Shown piece after piece: positions 36,664 through 46,500 of a stretch of 64,000 nt of DNA. Below the pieces are notes generated by a model. It saw nothing but the letters and a program-made list of their open reading frames with translations. It made no database searches and was not told where the DNA came from. The position numbers and the translations under genes are program-made. Where the stretch lies: the NCBI GenBank assembly GCA_016708845.1, contig JADJFB010000002.1, positions 1 through 64,000 of the forward strand. The letters run 5' to 3'. This stretch comes from Bacteroidota bacterium. Lineage in GTDB: Bacteria > Bacteroidota > Bacteroidia > B-17B0 > Aurantibacillaceae. Within the stretch, counting starts at the first letter, position 1. Each line of letters starts with the position of its first letter.

Positions 36664-36671
36664 TATCTTTA
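36664..36671 (+). promoter_or_regulatory. -7-like element TATCTTTA before uvrB
   Basis: One mismatch to TAnnTTTG, ending 4 nt before the GTG start of uvrB. If used, the uvrB mRNA would start at or very near its first codon. Confidence 0.35.
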
Positions 36672-36675
36672 GCCT

Positions 36676-38700
36676 GTGTCATTTAAACTCATATCCGATT
36701 TTCAACCTACTGGTGATCAACCAACTGCTATTAAACAATTAGTGGAAGGCCTAAACTCCGAAACCAAACATCAAGTATTATTAGGTGTTACTGGTTCAGG
36801 TAAAACCTTCACTGCTGCGAATGTTATTCAGCAAGTCAATAAACCAACGCTTATTTTGAGCCATAATAAAACGTTGGCGGCACAATTATATAGTGAGTTC
36901 AAGCAGTTTTTTCCTGAAAATGCCGTTGAGTATTTTGTAAGTTATTACGATTACTATCAGCCCGAAGCTTATTTGCCAACTACTGGTACTTATATAGAAA
37001 AAGATTTACAAGTAAACGATGAAATTGAAAAACTACGAATTAGTGCTTCTTCCGCTTTATTATCGGGTAGAAGGGACGTTATTGTAGTCTGTTCAGTTTC
37101 TTGTATTTATGGTATTGGTAACCCAACGGACTTTAAAAAGAATATTATTGAAATTGCAGTTGGCAAAGTGATTTCTCGTAATAAATTATTGCACCAATTA
37201 GTCGGGGCTTTATATTCAAGAACAACTGAGGAATTTAAACGAAGTACATTTAGAGTAAAAGGCGATACGGTTGATGTGAATTTATCCTATGCGGATTACG
37301 CCGTTCGAATCAGTTTTTTTGGTGATGAAATTGAATCCATTGAAACTTTTGATCCATTACATGGAACCATCATTGAGAAACATGAAGACTTTAGAATCTA
37401 TCCTGCCAATATCTTTGTAACAGCCCCAGATACTTTACAAAATGCGATGGTTAATATTCAGGATGATATGGTAAAGCATGTAGCCTTTTTAAAATCGCAA
37501 GGGAAAGATATTGAAGCTAAACGTATTGAAGAACGCGTAAACTACGATTTAGAAATGATGCGTGAATTGGGCTATTGTAGTGGTATCGAAAATTATTCGC
37601 GCTACATGGATGGTAGAGCTCCCGGAACGCGACCTTTCTGTTTATTAGATTATTTTCCGGAAGATTATTTGATGATTATCGATGAAAGTCACGCTACTTT
37701 ACCTCAAGTTCGTGCGATGTTTGGTGGCGACTTTTCACGTAAACAAAATTTAGTAGAATATGGATTCCGTTTACCCTCTGCTATGGATAACCGACCTTTG
37801 AAGTTCGAAGAATTTCAATCAATGTTAAATCAAGTCATTTATGTATCGGCAACACCTGCTGAATATGAATTAGAACAAGCAGAGGGAATTGTGGTGGAGC
37901 AATTAATTCGTCCGACTGGTATTTTAGATCCCATCATTGAAGTTCGTCCCAGCGGAAATCAAGTGGATGATTTATTAGATGAAATTCATAAAGTAGTTGA
38001 AAGAGACGAACGCGTTTTAGTAACCACTCTTACAAAACGAATGGCAGAGGAGTTATCTAAATACTTAACCAAATTGCAAATTCGTTGTCGTTATATTCAT
38101 AGCGAAGTTGATACCTTGGAGCGTGTTGAGATTTTACGTCAATTACGTGTTGGTATGTTTGATGTATTAATTGGTATTAACTTATTAAGAGAAGGCTTAG
38201 ATTTACCAGAAGTATCTTTAGTGTGTATTTTAGATGCAGACAAAGAAGGTTTTTTAAGAAACGTCCGAAGCTTAGTTCAAACATCGGGTAGGGCAGCTCG
38301 TAATATTAACGGACGAGTAATTATGTATGCTGATAAAATAACAGACAGCATGCGTATTACGATTGAAGAAACAGGCAGAAGAAGAAAACGTCAAATAGAA
38401 TACAACTTCAAAAACGGTATTACCCCAACTCAAGCTGGTAAAAAGGCATTATTACAACCTAACGACCATGGCATAGAAGTAACCGTTGATGGAAAATTAG
38501 TAAGAACTTATATTGAACCAGAAGAGTTAAGTTACGCAGCAGATCCTGTGGTTCAATACATGAGTAAAGATGAATTGAAAAAACAAATTACCAAGTTAAA
38601 ATCTGCCATGTTGAAAGCTTCTAAAGAAATGGACTTTATGAAAGCAGCCAGTTTACGTGATGAAATGTATGGCTTGGAAAAATTGTTGGAAGAAAAATAA
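36676..38700 (+). CDS. uvrB: UvrABC excision nuclease subunit B
   Basis: 674 aa, full length. GTG start is favoured because 'MSFKLISDFQPTGDQPTAI' is the conserved N-terminus. Walker A 'GVTGSGKT' (37-44), the beta-hairpin that threads between the DNA strands ('YYDYYQPEAYLPTTGTYIE', from about 90), DESH box in 'LMIIDESHATLPQ', helicase motifs 'YVSATPAEYE', 'LIGINLLREGLDLPEVSLV', 'QTSGRAARN', and the C-terminal UVR helix pair ('MLKASKEMDFMKAASLRDEM') that contacts UvrC. Damage-verifying helicase of nucleotide excision repair. It is followed after 2 nt by prmC, so uvrB-prmC-TonB_C protein form one unit. Confidence 0.98.
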   Translation: MSFKLISDFQPTGDQPTAIKQLVEGLNSETKHQVLLGVTGSGKTFTAANVIQQVNKPTLILSHNKTLAAQLYSEFKQFFPENAVEYFVSYYDYYQPEAYLPTTGTYIEKDLQVNDEIEKLRISASSALLSGRRDVIVVCSVSCIYGIGNPTDFKKNIIEIAVGKVISRNKLLHQLVGALYSRTTEEFKRSTFRVKGDTVDVNLSYADYAVRISFFGDEIESIETFDPLHGTIIEKHEDFRIYPANIFVTAPDTLQNAMVNIQDDMVKHVAFLKSQGKDIEAKRIEERVNYDLEMMRELGYCSGIENYSRYMDGRAPGTRPFCLLDYFPEDYLMIIDESHATLPQVRAMFGGDFSRKQNLVEYGFRLPSAMDNRPLKFEEFQSMLNQVIYVSATPAEYELEQAEGIVVEQLIRPTGILDPIIEVRPSGNQVDDLLDEIHKVVERDERVLVTTLTKRMAEELSKYLTKLQIRCRYIHSEVDTLERVEILRQLRVGMFDVLIGINLLREGLDLPEVSLVCILDADKEGFLRNVRSLVQTSGRAARNINGRVIMYADKITDSMRITIEETGRRRKRQIEYNFKNGITPTQAGKKALLQPNDHGIEVTVDGKLVRTYIEPEELSYAADPVVQYMSKDELKKQITKLKSAMLKASKEMDFMKAASLRDEMYGLEKLLEEK

Positions 38701-38702
38701 CC

Positions 38703-39584
38703 ATGAAAATAGCCACCAACAAACTATCCGATTTATATGAATTCTATAAAAAAGAATTATCCTCTATTTATGATAATGATGAATTGTACGCCATTTTTGA
38801 ATTAGTTTGCGAGCATTATTTAGGCTATTCTAAAACAGACACGCGTTTAAATTTTAATGGAAATTTAAATCAATCAGATGTTTTAAAAATATACGATACG
38901 GCTAAAGCCTTAAAAACAGGAATGCCAATTCAATATATTTTTGGAGAAGCAGATTTTTATAATTTAAAATTTAAAGTCAACAACTCTACTTTAATTCCAA
39001 GACCAGAAACTGAAGAGTTAGTTGACTTGATTATTAAACAATTTAAACAAGAAGCAAGAAACAATCAAACATTAAACATTTTAGACATTGGAACTGGTTC
39101 AGGTTGTATTCCCATCATCTTAAAAAAGAATATTCCTAACTCAAAAGTAGCAGGTATTGATATCTCTGAACAAGCATTGGAAGTTGCCAAATCAAACGCC
39201 ATTAAAAACAACGTTGATATTGAATTCATAAAATTGGATATTTTATCTCAACTCATAACTCATAACTTAACATTCAACACTATTGTGAGTAACCCTCCCT
39301 ATGTTTTAAATTCCGAAGCTAAACAAATGGATTCAAGAGTATTGGAACATGAACCTCATTTAGCGCTTTTTGTGGAAGATACGGATCCAATCATTTTCTA
39401 TAAGCGTATTATTGATTTGTGTGCTAAGTACTTAGAAGAAAGAGGATACTTGTTTTTTGAACTTAATCCGATATACGCAAATGACGTAAAAAAGTATGCA
39501 AATGACAGTAAAATCTTTAATTTTACCGAGATTATGCAAGACATGAGTGGAAAAGAACGATTTTTAAAAGCACAGAGAAAATGA
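38703..39584 (+). CDS. prmC: Peptide chain release factor N5-glutamine methyltransferase
   Basis: 293 aa. PrmC methylates the Gln of the GGQ motif in RF1 and RF2. The N-terminal helical domain ends with 'MPIQYIFGEADFYNLKFKV' and 'TLIPRPETEELVD', both diagnostic; SAM motif I is 'ILDIGTGSGCIPIIL' (126-140) and the catalytic NPPY is at 197-200 ('IVSNPPYVLNSEA'). It starts 2 nt after uvrB, and its TGA overlaps the next gene in ATGA (39581-39584). Confidence 0.97.
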   Translation: MKIATNKLSDLYEFYKKELSSIYDNDELYAIFELVCEHYLGYSKTDTRLNFNGNLNQSDVLKIYDTAKALKTGMPIQYIFGEADFYNLKFKVNNSTLIPRPETEELVDLIIKQFKQEARNNQTLNILDIGTGSGCIPIILKKNIPNSKVAGIDISEQALEVAKSNAIKNNVDIEFIKLDILSQLITHNLTFNTIVSNPPYVLNSEAKQMDSRVLEHEPHLALFVEDTDPIIFYKRIIDLCAKYLEERGYLFFELNPIYANDVKKYANDSKIFNFTEIMQDMSGKERFLKAQRK

Positions 39585-40366
39585 GATACGTATTCATATT
39601 ATTAACGTTTTTATGCTCAGTTTCGTTTTCTCAAGAAAAAATAGAGACGACTGTTGAAAAACCTGCACAACCAATTGGCGGACAATTAGATGTTGATTAT
39701 GTCTTTCAATCACAAGTTATTTATCCTGAAGCCTTATTGAAAAATAAAGTGAATCAAGATGTGGCCATTTATTTTACAGTTTCAGCAGATGGTTCTGTAA
39801 AAAACATTGAGTTTAAAAATGAATACAAAGAAGAGTTTAAAAACGAAGCAAAACGATTACTGCGTTACTTCATATTTTCTCCAGCAACTATTGGAAATGT
39901 GAATGTAGCCTCTCAAAGTTTTTTAGTATTTAAGTTTAATGTGGATACCTACAAAAAATTCACTAAGACGAGAGGTTTTGTAATTCATAAAGAACAATCC
40001 AAATTCGACACTAGTTTTGTTGTGTATTCAAGAGCTGATTCATCACCGGAATATTATAAAGGAGAAGAAGCTTTAGGTGAATTTGTTTTGGCTAATCTTG
40101 AATATCCAGACTTAGCGATTCGTCAAAATTTGCAGTGCACAGTTGTAATGAATTTTATTGTTGAACCAAATGGAACCGTTAGTAATCTTTCGGTAGAAAA
40201 AGAATTTAATCACTTATGCACCAAAGAGGCTTTGCGTATTATGCGCGAAACCAAATGGAAAGCTGGTACTAAAGATGGAAAGTTAATACGTTACAAAACT
40301 AAATACCCAATTATATTTAACTTAAATAATATTAATAAAGATAACGCCACCAGCGAGCAACGCTAA
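39581..40366 (+). CDS. Periplasmic protein with two TonB C-terminal-like domains
   Basis: 261 aa. Signal peptide 'YVFILLTFLCSVSFSQ', no membrane anchor. Two TonB_C-type domains follow: about 45-125 ('YVFQSQVIYPEALLKNKVNQ', 'VAIYFTVSADGSVKNIEF', 'RYFIFSPATIGN') and about 160-250 ('EFVLANLEYPDLAIRQNLQC', 'VVMNFIVEPNGTVSNLSVEK', 'EALRIMRETKWKAGTKDGK'). The usual TonB N-terminal transmembrane helix and Pro-rich spacer are missing, so it is not a classical energy transducer; it may bind TonB-box or outer-membrane partners. It overlaps prmC by 4 nt. Confidence 0.85.
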   Translation: MRYVFILLTFLCSVSFSQEKIETTVEKPAQPIGGQLDVDYVFQSQVIYPEALLKNKVNQDVAIYFTVSADGSVKNIEFKNEYKEEFKNEAKRLLRYFIFSPATIGNVNVASQSFLVFKFNVDTYKKFTKTRGFVIHKEQSKFDTSFVVYSRADSSPEYYKGEEALGEFVLANLEYPDLAIRQNLQCTVVMNFIVEPNGTVSNLSVEKEFNHLCTKEALRIMRETKWKAGTKDGKLIRYKTKYPIIFNLNNINKDNATSEQR

Positions 40367-40376
40367 TAATTACTGT

Positions 40377-40400
40377 CACCCCGAGCGGAGTCGAAGGGCG
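40377..40400. repeat. GAGCGGAGTCGAAG palindromic repeat, copy 4
   Basis: CACCCCGAGCGGAGTCGAAG followed by GGCG, in the 58-nt gap before hutH. The core 40382-40396 is identical to the copy at 9945-9974. Confidence 0.55.
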
Positions 40401-40424
40401 TAATCTTTTAAATAAGAATAAAGA

Positions 40425-41912
40425 ATGAAACACGAAATTTCTACAGACAAACAAATCACCTTAAAAGATATACAACATATCTTAGATTCAAATGCAACAT
40501 TAGTATTATCCGATAAAGCAAAAAAAGACATTGTAGCTTGCCGCGAATACTTGGATAAAAAAATGGCTTCTCAAAAAGCGCCTATCTATGGAATCAATAC
40601 TGGATTTGGCTCTTTGTGTAATGTCATTATCCCCGATAATGAATTAGAACAATTGCAAACAAACTTAGTCATGTCGCACGCCTGTGGTATGGGCGATGAA
40701 GTACCTTTGGAAATTGTACGTTTAATGTTACTATTAAAAATTCAATCTTTGTCTTACGGAAAAAGTGCTGTGCAATTACAAACCGTTGAACGTTTAATAG
40801 ATTTATACAATCATAAAATTTACCCTATTGTTTACGAACAAGGTTCATTGGGTGCTTCTGGTGATTTATCCCCTTTAGCTCATTTATCTTTGCCTTTATT
40901 GGGAATGGGCGAAGTAAACTACCAAGGAAATAAATGCTCTGCTTCATCTGTTTTAAAACAATTAAACTTAGAACCTATCACTTTAAAATCAAAAGAAGGC
41001 TTAGCTTTATTGAACGGAACACAGTTTATGAGCGCTTATGGCGTTTGGTGTTTGTTAAAATCAAACAAATTAAATACATTGGCTGATTTTATTGGGTCTA
41101 TTTCTTTAGATGGATTTGATGGAAGAAGCGAACCTTTTAAAGACAATATTCATATTATTCGTCCGCATAAAGGTCAATTACAAACAGCACGTGCTATTCG
41201 CGAAAACTTAAATGGTAGTGAAATTTTAGCTCAACCAAAAGTACAAGTGCAAGACCCATATTCTTTCCGTTGTATTCCGCAAGTGCATGGTGCAACCAAA
41301 GATGCTACTGCTTATGTCAACTCTGTGTTTGAAACAGAGATTAATTCGGTAACTGATAATCCAACAGTGTTTCCAGAAGATGATGAAATTATCAGTGGGG
41401 GAAATTTCCATGGACAGCCTTTAGCTATTTCATTAGACTTTTTAGCGATAGCTATTGCAGAGTTAGGAAGTATTTCTGAAAGACGTGTGTATCAATTAAT
41501 TTCAGGTATTCGTAATTTACCAGCATTTTTGGTAGCAAAACCAGGTTTAAATTCGGGCTTTATGATTCCTCAGTATACTGCAGCCAGCATTGTGAGTCAA
41601 AACAAACAATTATGTACGCCTGCAAGTATTGATAGTATTGTATCAAGTAACGGACAAGAAGATCATGTGAGTATGGGTGCAAATGCTGCTACTAAATGCT
41701 ACAAGGTAATTGAGAATGTTGAAAAATTATTAGCCATTGAATTATTAAACGCTTCGCAAGCTATTGAATTTAAAAGACCTTTAAAGTCGTCTCCAAAAAT
41801 TGAAAGTGTTTTAGCTGATTTCAGAAAACTAATTCCGTTTATTAAAGATGATAAAATCATGTATCAGGAATTAGAAGCTACTTTACAATTTGTAAAAACA
41901 ATGAGCATTTAA
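40425..41912 (+). CDS. hutH: Histidine ammonia-lyase
   Basis: 495 aa, full length. Deaminates L-histidine to urocanate. The Ala-Ser-Gly triad that cyclises to the MIO cofactor is at 144-146 in 'GSLGASGDLSPLAHLSLP'; the catalytic Tyr is in 'APIYGINTGFGSLCN' (Tyr55). Other signatures: 'LLNGTQFMSAYGVWCL', 'QDPYSFRCIPQVHGATKDA', 'NSVTDNPTVFPEDDEIISGG', 'QEDHVSMGANAATKCY'. The other histidine-utilisation genes (hutU, hutI, hutG) are not in the window. Related aromatic lyases share the fold, but 'SFRC' and the overall match favour histidine. Confidence 0.93.
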   Translation: MKHEISTDKQITLKDIQHILDSNATLVLSDKAKKDIVACREYLDKKMASQKAPIYGINTGFGSLCNVIIPDNELEQLQTNLVMSHACGMGDEVPLEIVRLMLLLKIQSLSYGKSAVQLQTVERLIDLYNHKIYPIVYEQGSLGASGDLSPLAHLSLPLLGMGEVNYQGNKCSASSVLKQLNLEPITLKSKEGLALLNGTQFMSAYGVWCLLKSNKLNTLADFIGSISLDGFDGRSEPFKDNIHIIRPHKGQLQTARAIRENLNGSEILAQPKVQVQDPYSFRCIPQVHGATKDATAYVNSVFETEINSVTDNPTVFPEDDEIISGGNFHGQPLAISLDFLAIAIAELGSISERRVYQLISGIRNLPAFLVAKPGLNSGFMIPQYTAASIVSQNKQLCTPASIDSIVSSNGQEDHVSMGANAATKCYKVIENVEKLLAIELLNASQAIEFKRPLKSSPKIESVLADFRKLIPFIKDDKIMYQELEATLQFVKTMSI

Positions 41913-41945
41913 TCTGCGCTTATCTGCGAAATCTGCGGGAAACAA
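41913..41945. repeat. Short TCTGCG tandem motif (ATCTGCGAAATCTGCGGG type)
   Basis: TCTGCGCTTATCTGCGAAAT followed by CTGCGGG, three TCTGCG units in the gap after hutH. Similar text (GTGTGAATCTGCC, TTATCCGCG) is in the hairpin repeat at 8698-8796, so it is probably a fragment of the same class of dispersed repeat. Confidence 0.4.
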
Positions 41946-41948
41946 AAA

Positions 41949-42521
41949 ATGAAACAAACTCTCTTTATAATACTGTTAATCCTTAGTTGCAAAGTCTCCA
42001 TTGCCTGTCAATGTCCTTTAAGTACCTTAGACCAAAAAGAATTACAAAAATATGAAATCATCTTTAAAGGGAAAATCAAATCGATTAAATTAGATAAAGA
42101 AAAAAGTGAAGCCATTTTTATAGTATCAGAATTGTATAAAGGAATGTTAGCCGATGACTTTAAAATTATATTCAATGATGCTGATGTTTGTAAATTGGAA
42201 TTAAGAGTAGGGGATGAGTGGATCATTTATACAAACTACTTTCAAGTGGATAATGCTAAATTAGATTTTTGCAGTCGAAGCCGTAAGTACATAAAAAACA
42301 TTAAAGAAGATTTTTTTGCAGAAACAACTGGTATTACTTATGACGAAGAACTTCGTTACTTGCAAGAAAACCTGGGTTTACATAAACTGATGAAAAACAA
42401 TCCTAATGTTGTAGAAAACAGGAATATCATTCCAAACAACAATCAATTTATAATAGTATTAATTTGTTCGATGCTCGGATTAATTGCATTCTATTGGTTA
42501 TTCAATAAATTATTTAAATAA
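41949..42521 (+). CDS. Membrane-anchored protein with NTR/TIMP-like N-terminal domain
   Basis: 190 aa. Signal peptide ending at Ala19 ('CKVSIA') leaves Cys20 as the mature N-terminal residue, in 'CQCPLSTLDQKELQ', followed by 'EIIFKGKIKSIKL' and 'EAIFIVSELYKGML'. This is the pattern of the netrin/TIMP (OB-fold) domain, where the mature N-terminal Cys-x-Cys is functionally important in animal metalloprotease inhibitors. Two more Cys ('DADVCKLELRVGDEW', 'LDFCSRSRKY') can form the matching disulfides. A single transmembrane helix near the C-terminus ('FIIVLICSMLGLIAFYWLF') anchors it. Function in bacteria is unknown. Confidence 0.75.
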   Translation: MKQTLFIILLILSCKVSIACQCPLSTLDQKELQKYEIIFKGKIKSIKLDKEKSEAIFIVSELYKGMLADDFKIIFNDADVCKLELRVGDEWIIYTNYFQVDNAKLDFCSRSRKYIKNIKEDFFAETTGITYDEELRYLQENLGLHKLMKNNPNVVENRNIIPNNNQFIIVLICSMLGLIAFYWLFNKLFK

Positions 42522-42533
42522 AAACACTCTACT

Positions 42534-43169
42534 ATGAAAGTTCAATTACATAAAGCTCACCCTTGGCATGGTATTTCTATCGGAGAAAAATGTCCTGAAG
42601 TCATCACTTCTTTTATTGAAATGGTTCCTGCAGATCATATCAAATACGAAATTGATAAAGCTTCTGGTTACAGAAAAGTAGATAGACCACAGAAATTTTC
42701 GAATATCATTCCAGCATTATATGGTTTCGTACCTCAAACTTTTTGTGGTGAATTAATTGCTGAAAGAGCAAACCAAAGAACTGGGCGTACAGACATTATT
42801 GGTGATGGAGACCCTTTAGATATTTGTGTATTAACAGAGCGTAACATTACTAGCGGTGATATTATTGTAGAAGCGATTCCAATTGGAGGTTTCAGAATGA
42901 TTGATAAGAACGAAGCTGATGATAAAATCATTGCGGTCATGGCCAAAGATGAAATTTATAGTAAATGGAAAGACATTTTAGATTGTCCAGAACCATTAAT
43001 TAACCGTTTACGTCATTACTTTTTAACTTACAAAAATATTCCAGGCGAGTCAGCTGCCATTGTTGAAATTACAGAAACTTACGGCAGAGAAGAAGCACAT
43101 GAAGTGATTAGAAGAAGTATGAAAGATTATGATAAATCATTTAGATCTCACATGAATTTAGGTATGTAA
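42534..43169 (+). CDS. ppa: Inorganic pyrophosphatase, family I
   Basis: 211 aa. Soluble Mg-dependent enzyme that hydrolyses pyrophosphate. 'HPWHGISIGE' opening, substrate-binding 'IKYEIDKASGYRKVDRPQKF' and 'IIPALYGFVPQTFCGE', and the metal signature 'GDGDPLDICVLTE' (with the DGDPLD core) are all intact, as is 'DEADDKIIAV'-like 'NEADDKIIAVMAKDEIY'. The length is on the long side for family I, as in other Bacteroidota homologues with extended C-terminus ('EAHEVIRRSMKDYDKSF'). It starts 12 nt after the NTR-like gene. Confidence 0.95.
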   Translation: MKVQLHKAHPWHGISIGEKCPEVITSFIEMVPADHIKYEIDKASGYRKVDRPQKFSNIIPALYGFVPQTFCGELIAERANQRTGRTDIIGDGDPLDICVLTERNITSGDIIVEAIPIGGFRMIDKNEADDKIIAVMAKDEIYSKWKDILDCPEPLINRLRHYFLTYKNIPGESAAIVEITETYGREEAHEVIRRSMKDYDKSFRSHMNLGM

Positions 43170-43224
43170 ATACATGACAATAAATTATTGTTTTCCACGT
43201 TTATCTTCAAAAAAAAAATTAAAT

Positions 43225-43530
43225 ATGGAACAAGTAAGACATACGACACCTGGAATAAAACAGTATATTTTAATTGCATTCTTAACAATATTATCATGCT
43301 TTCTGTTATTTTCTGTGGATAAGGATACACACTCTTTTAATGATTTACTTAAACTAGGGAATCTAGCAGCCTTAGTAGTTTATTTTATCCCAACATTTTT
43401 AGTAAGTATTATTCTTTTGAAATATTTTTCAAAAAAAAACCAAATGGCAAAAAGCATTACTTTATCCTTACTAATCAGTGTTCCTGTGTGCTTTACGATA
43501 ATAATTATAAGTTTTTTGAATTATAGATAA
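43225..43530 (+). CDS. Small three-helix membrane protein, unknown function
   Basis: 101 aa from ATG 43225; the longer frame from 43174 would begin 5 nt after the pyrophosphatase stop and has an A-rich stretch (A10) that looks like leader. Three hydrophobic helices: 'YILIAFLTILSCFLLFSV', 'LAALVVYFIPTFLVSIILL' and 'SITLSLLISVPVCFTIIII'. No recognisable family. It is followed directly by a strong bidirectional terminator. Confidence 0.6.
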   Translation: MEQVRHTTPGIKQYILIAFLTILSCFLLFSVDKDTHSFNDLLKLGNLAALVVYFIPTFLVSIILLKYFSKKNQMAKSITLSLLISVPVCFTIIIISFLNYR

Positions 43531-43533
43531 ATA

Positions 43534-43583
43534 AAGATAAAAACAAAAGGCTACTTTATAAAGTAGCCTTTTGTTTTTATCTT
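43534..43583. terminator. Bidirectional terminator, perfect 25-bp-arm palindrome
   Basis: Left arm 43534-43558 and right arm 43559-43583 are exactly complementary with no spacer (core GGCTACTTTATAAAGTAGCC; outer parts A/T-rich, giving a U-run in both directions). It lies between convergent genes and serves both. The stop codon of the minus-strand giant gene (43577-43579) is within the right arm. Confidence 0.9.
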
Positions 43584-46500
43584 GCAATTAATACATAACC
43601 GGGAACGATATGTTCTTTATCTTTTTTATCAATTACTTTTATGATATAAAAATAAGTAGCGTCTGGACAATTTTCACCATTATTTGCTTTCCCATCCCAT
43701 GATGCATTTAATACATCAGCTATATAACAATTGTCCCCAACGATTATAAATGGTTCCTTGCGCTGATTTAACTGCTGATATTTTAATTTTAAATATATCA
43801 TTAGTGCCATCATTATTAGGTGTAAATACGTTTGGCACTTCAATTACAAATCCATTTTCTACTACAATTGTATGAGAAACTGTATCTGAACATAAACTTG
43901 AACTTGCAATTAATGTAACAGTATAAGTTCCTTCGTCAGTAAAAATTGAGTTTGGATTTTGATTTGAAGAAACATCTCCATTTCCAAATGTCCAAGTCCA
44001 AGTAGTTGCATTTACACTTTCATCTGTAAAATTAACCGATAACGGTGCTTCGCCTGTTGTTGGATCATAAGAAAATTCCGCAGTCACATTTGCTTGTGAA
44101 ACACTTGTGGTAGCAGTTTGAGTACAACCTGTTACTAAATTAGTAACGGTTAGTGTGTAAATACCAGTATTCGTAACCGTTGGTGTAGAGGTGTTTGCTC
44201 CCGAATTAATACTTGTTGCTGTTGGTCCGCTCCAACTATAAGAAACAGCATCTGTTGTTGTTGAAGTTCCCATTAAGGTTGTAACCGATAAATTACAAGG
44301 CATAACACTGGCTGCACCTGCATCAGCATTTGGTGGAACTATATCACTAGTGATTGTAATCACCGTATTTGTCTCACAACCATTAATTGCATCCGTTACC
44401 GCAGCCGTATAATCTCCTGCAGCACCAGCAATAACTGGATTGGTTACTGTTCCTCCCGAAGGAATTGTCCAAGTTGCATTATTAGGCGTTGCAGTTAAAG
44501 TACTATTAGATATTGAACATGTAATGACTGAACTAGACGCAACAGCTGAAATAGAAGGAGTGGTTGTATTTGTCGGTACCGAAGCGGTTAATGTATTATT
44601 AACACAACCATTTGCAGGGTTTGTAACAGATAGATTATAAGTTCCACCAGTGTTTGTACTTATTGAGGAGTTATTGACGCTACCAATAATTCCTGTTCCT
44701 GACCATGTATAAGTACTAGTTGATGGATTTGAAACTGCTACAACCGTTACTAAAGTATTCGTACAAGTAACCGAACCACTAGGCGTAATCGTTACTGATG
44801 GAATAGTAGTATCTGTAACAACTGCTACCTGTGGTAAGTTAGTTGCACAGTTATTAACTGTATTTGTAATAACACAAGTATAATTACCTGCTGCTGTAAA
44901 TGTTGGACTAGCAGATGTTGCTCCAGAACTTGGTGTTGGTGTCCAAGAATAACTTAGATTACTGACAGTAGATGTTAATGAGACGCTAGGCGAAGAAGTA
45001 GAACAAGTAATTGTGGCTGCTCCTGATGATAATACAAATGTTGGAATATTTGCATCTGCTGTAATAGATACAGTTCCAATAGCTGATAAACAGCCGTTAA
45101 TTGTATTAGTTGCAGTCACAGTAAATATACCACTTCCTCCAACACTTGGATTACTAACAGTTGTATTGCTAATGGTTCCTGTGGAAGGAGCGGTCCAGCT
45201 ATACGTTGTGCTTGGATCTGCATTACTCGACGCTGTAATAACAACCGAAGGTGCCGCGCAAGTTGTTGTAAAAGCATTTGTAGATAAATTCATACTTGGC
45301 GCAGTTGTGTTGGTTGGAACAGTTAAAGTGTAACTTCCTACACAACCATTAACTGTATTAGTCATTGCAATAATATAATTACCACCTGCTCCAATAGTTG
45401 GAGTTAAAGTAGTATTGCCAGATATGATGTTTGGTCCAGACCAAGAATAACTCACATTTGAACTTGGAGTAATTGTAGAACTAATTGCAATAGATGAACT
45501 ACTACATGTAATAGATGAAGCAGGAGTTGCAGTTGCTGTTGGAGTTGTTGTATTGAGACTAACCGCAACCATTGGAACATTTGTGCTACAACCGTTAGTT
45601 GTATTGGTTACCACGCAAGTATAGTTTCCTGCGGCTGTAAATGTAGGGCTAGCAGTTGTACCACCAGTATTTGGTGTTGGACTCCAAGAGTATGTTAAAC
45701 CAACTGGTGAAGTAGCAATGGTTACTGTTGGAGTAGGATTCGTACAATTTACAGTAGTTGCATTAGTTGACAAAGTAAATGTTGGAATATTAGCATCAGC
45801 CGTAACATTAACTGTTGCAGGTGCCGATGGACAACCAGAAACTGTATTGGTAAGCGCTACAGTAAATGTTCCACTACCTCCAATACTTGGACTATTTATG
45901 GATGTACTACTTATGGTTCCTGTTGCAGGAGCTGTCCAAGTATAACTTGTACTAGGATTTGAATTACTAGTAACCGTTACTGTTGTACTTGGATTTAAGC
46001 ACGTTGTTGTGACAGATGTGGCACTTAAACTTAATGTCGGTGCTGTGGTATTACTTGGTACTGTCACATTTGTAGTTCCTGTTACACCAGAACATCCATT
46101 GATGGTATTTGTAATAGTTACCGTGTAATTTCCTCCAGTTCCAACTATTGGATTTGCTGTAGTCGCACCTGATAAAATAGTTGGGCCAGACCAAGTATAC
46201 GCATAATTTGTCCCAGTAGGAGTTGAACTTAATGTTAAACTTGTAGTGTTACATGTAATACTTCCTCCTACTGTTGAAATGGTTGCTGTTGCATTTACAG
46301 GTGTTGTATTAGTTGGTACAACAACTTGATATGACTGTGAACAACTTGCGGTATTTGTAATGGTAATTGTATAGGTTCCTCCTGAAGAAACAGCTGTTGC
46401 AGATGATGTTGGTGAGGTAATAGTTCCAGGGCCAGTCCAAGAATAAGTTAATGGCGAAATCGTCGATGTGATACTAATAGAAGCAGAAGTCAGAGCGCAG

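Noticed and set aside
40425..41912. hutH as part of a histidine-utilisation operon
   Set aside because: No hutU, hutI or hutG is present on either side; neighbours are unrelated.
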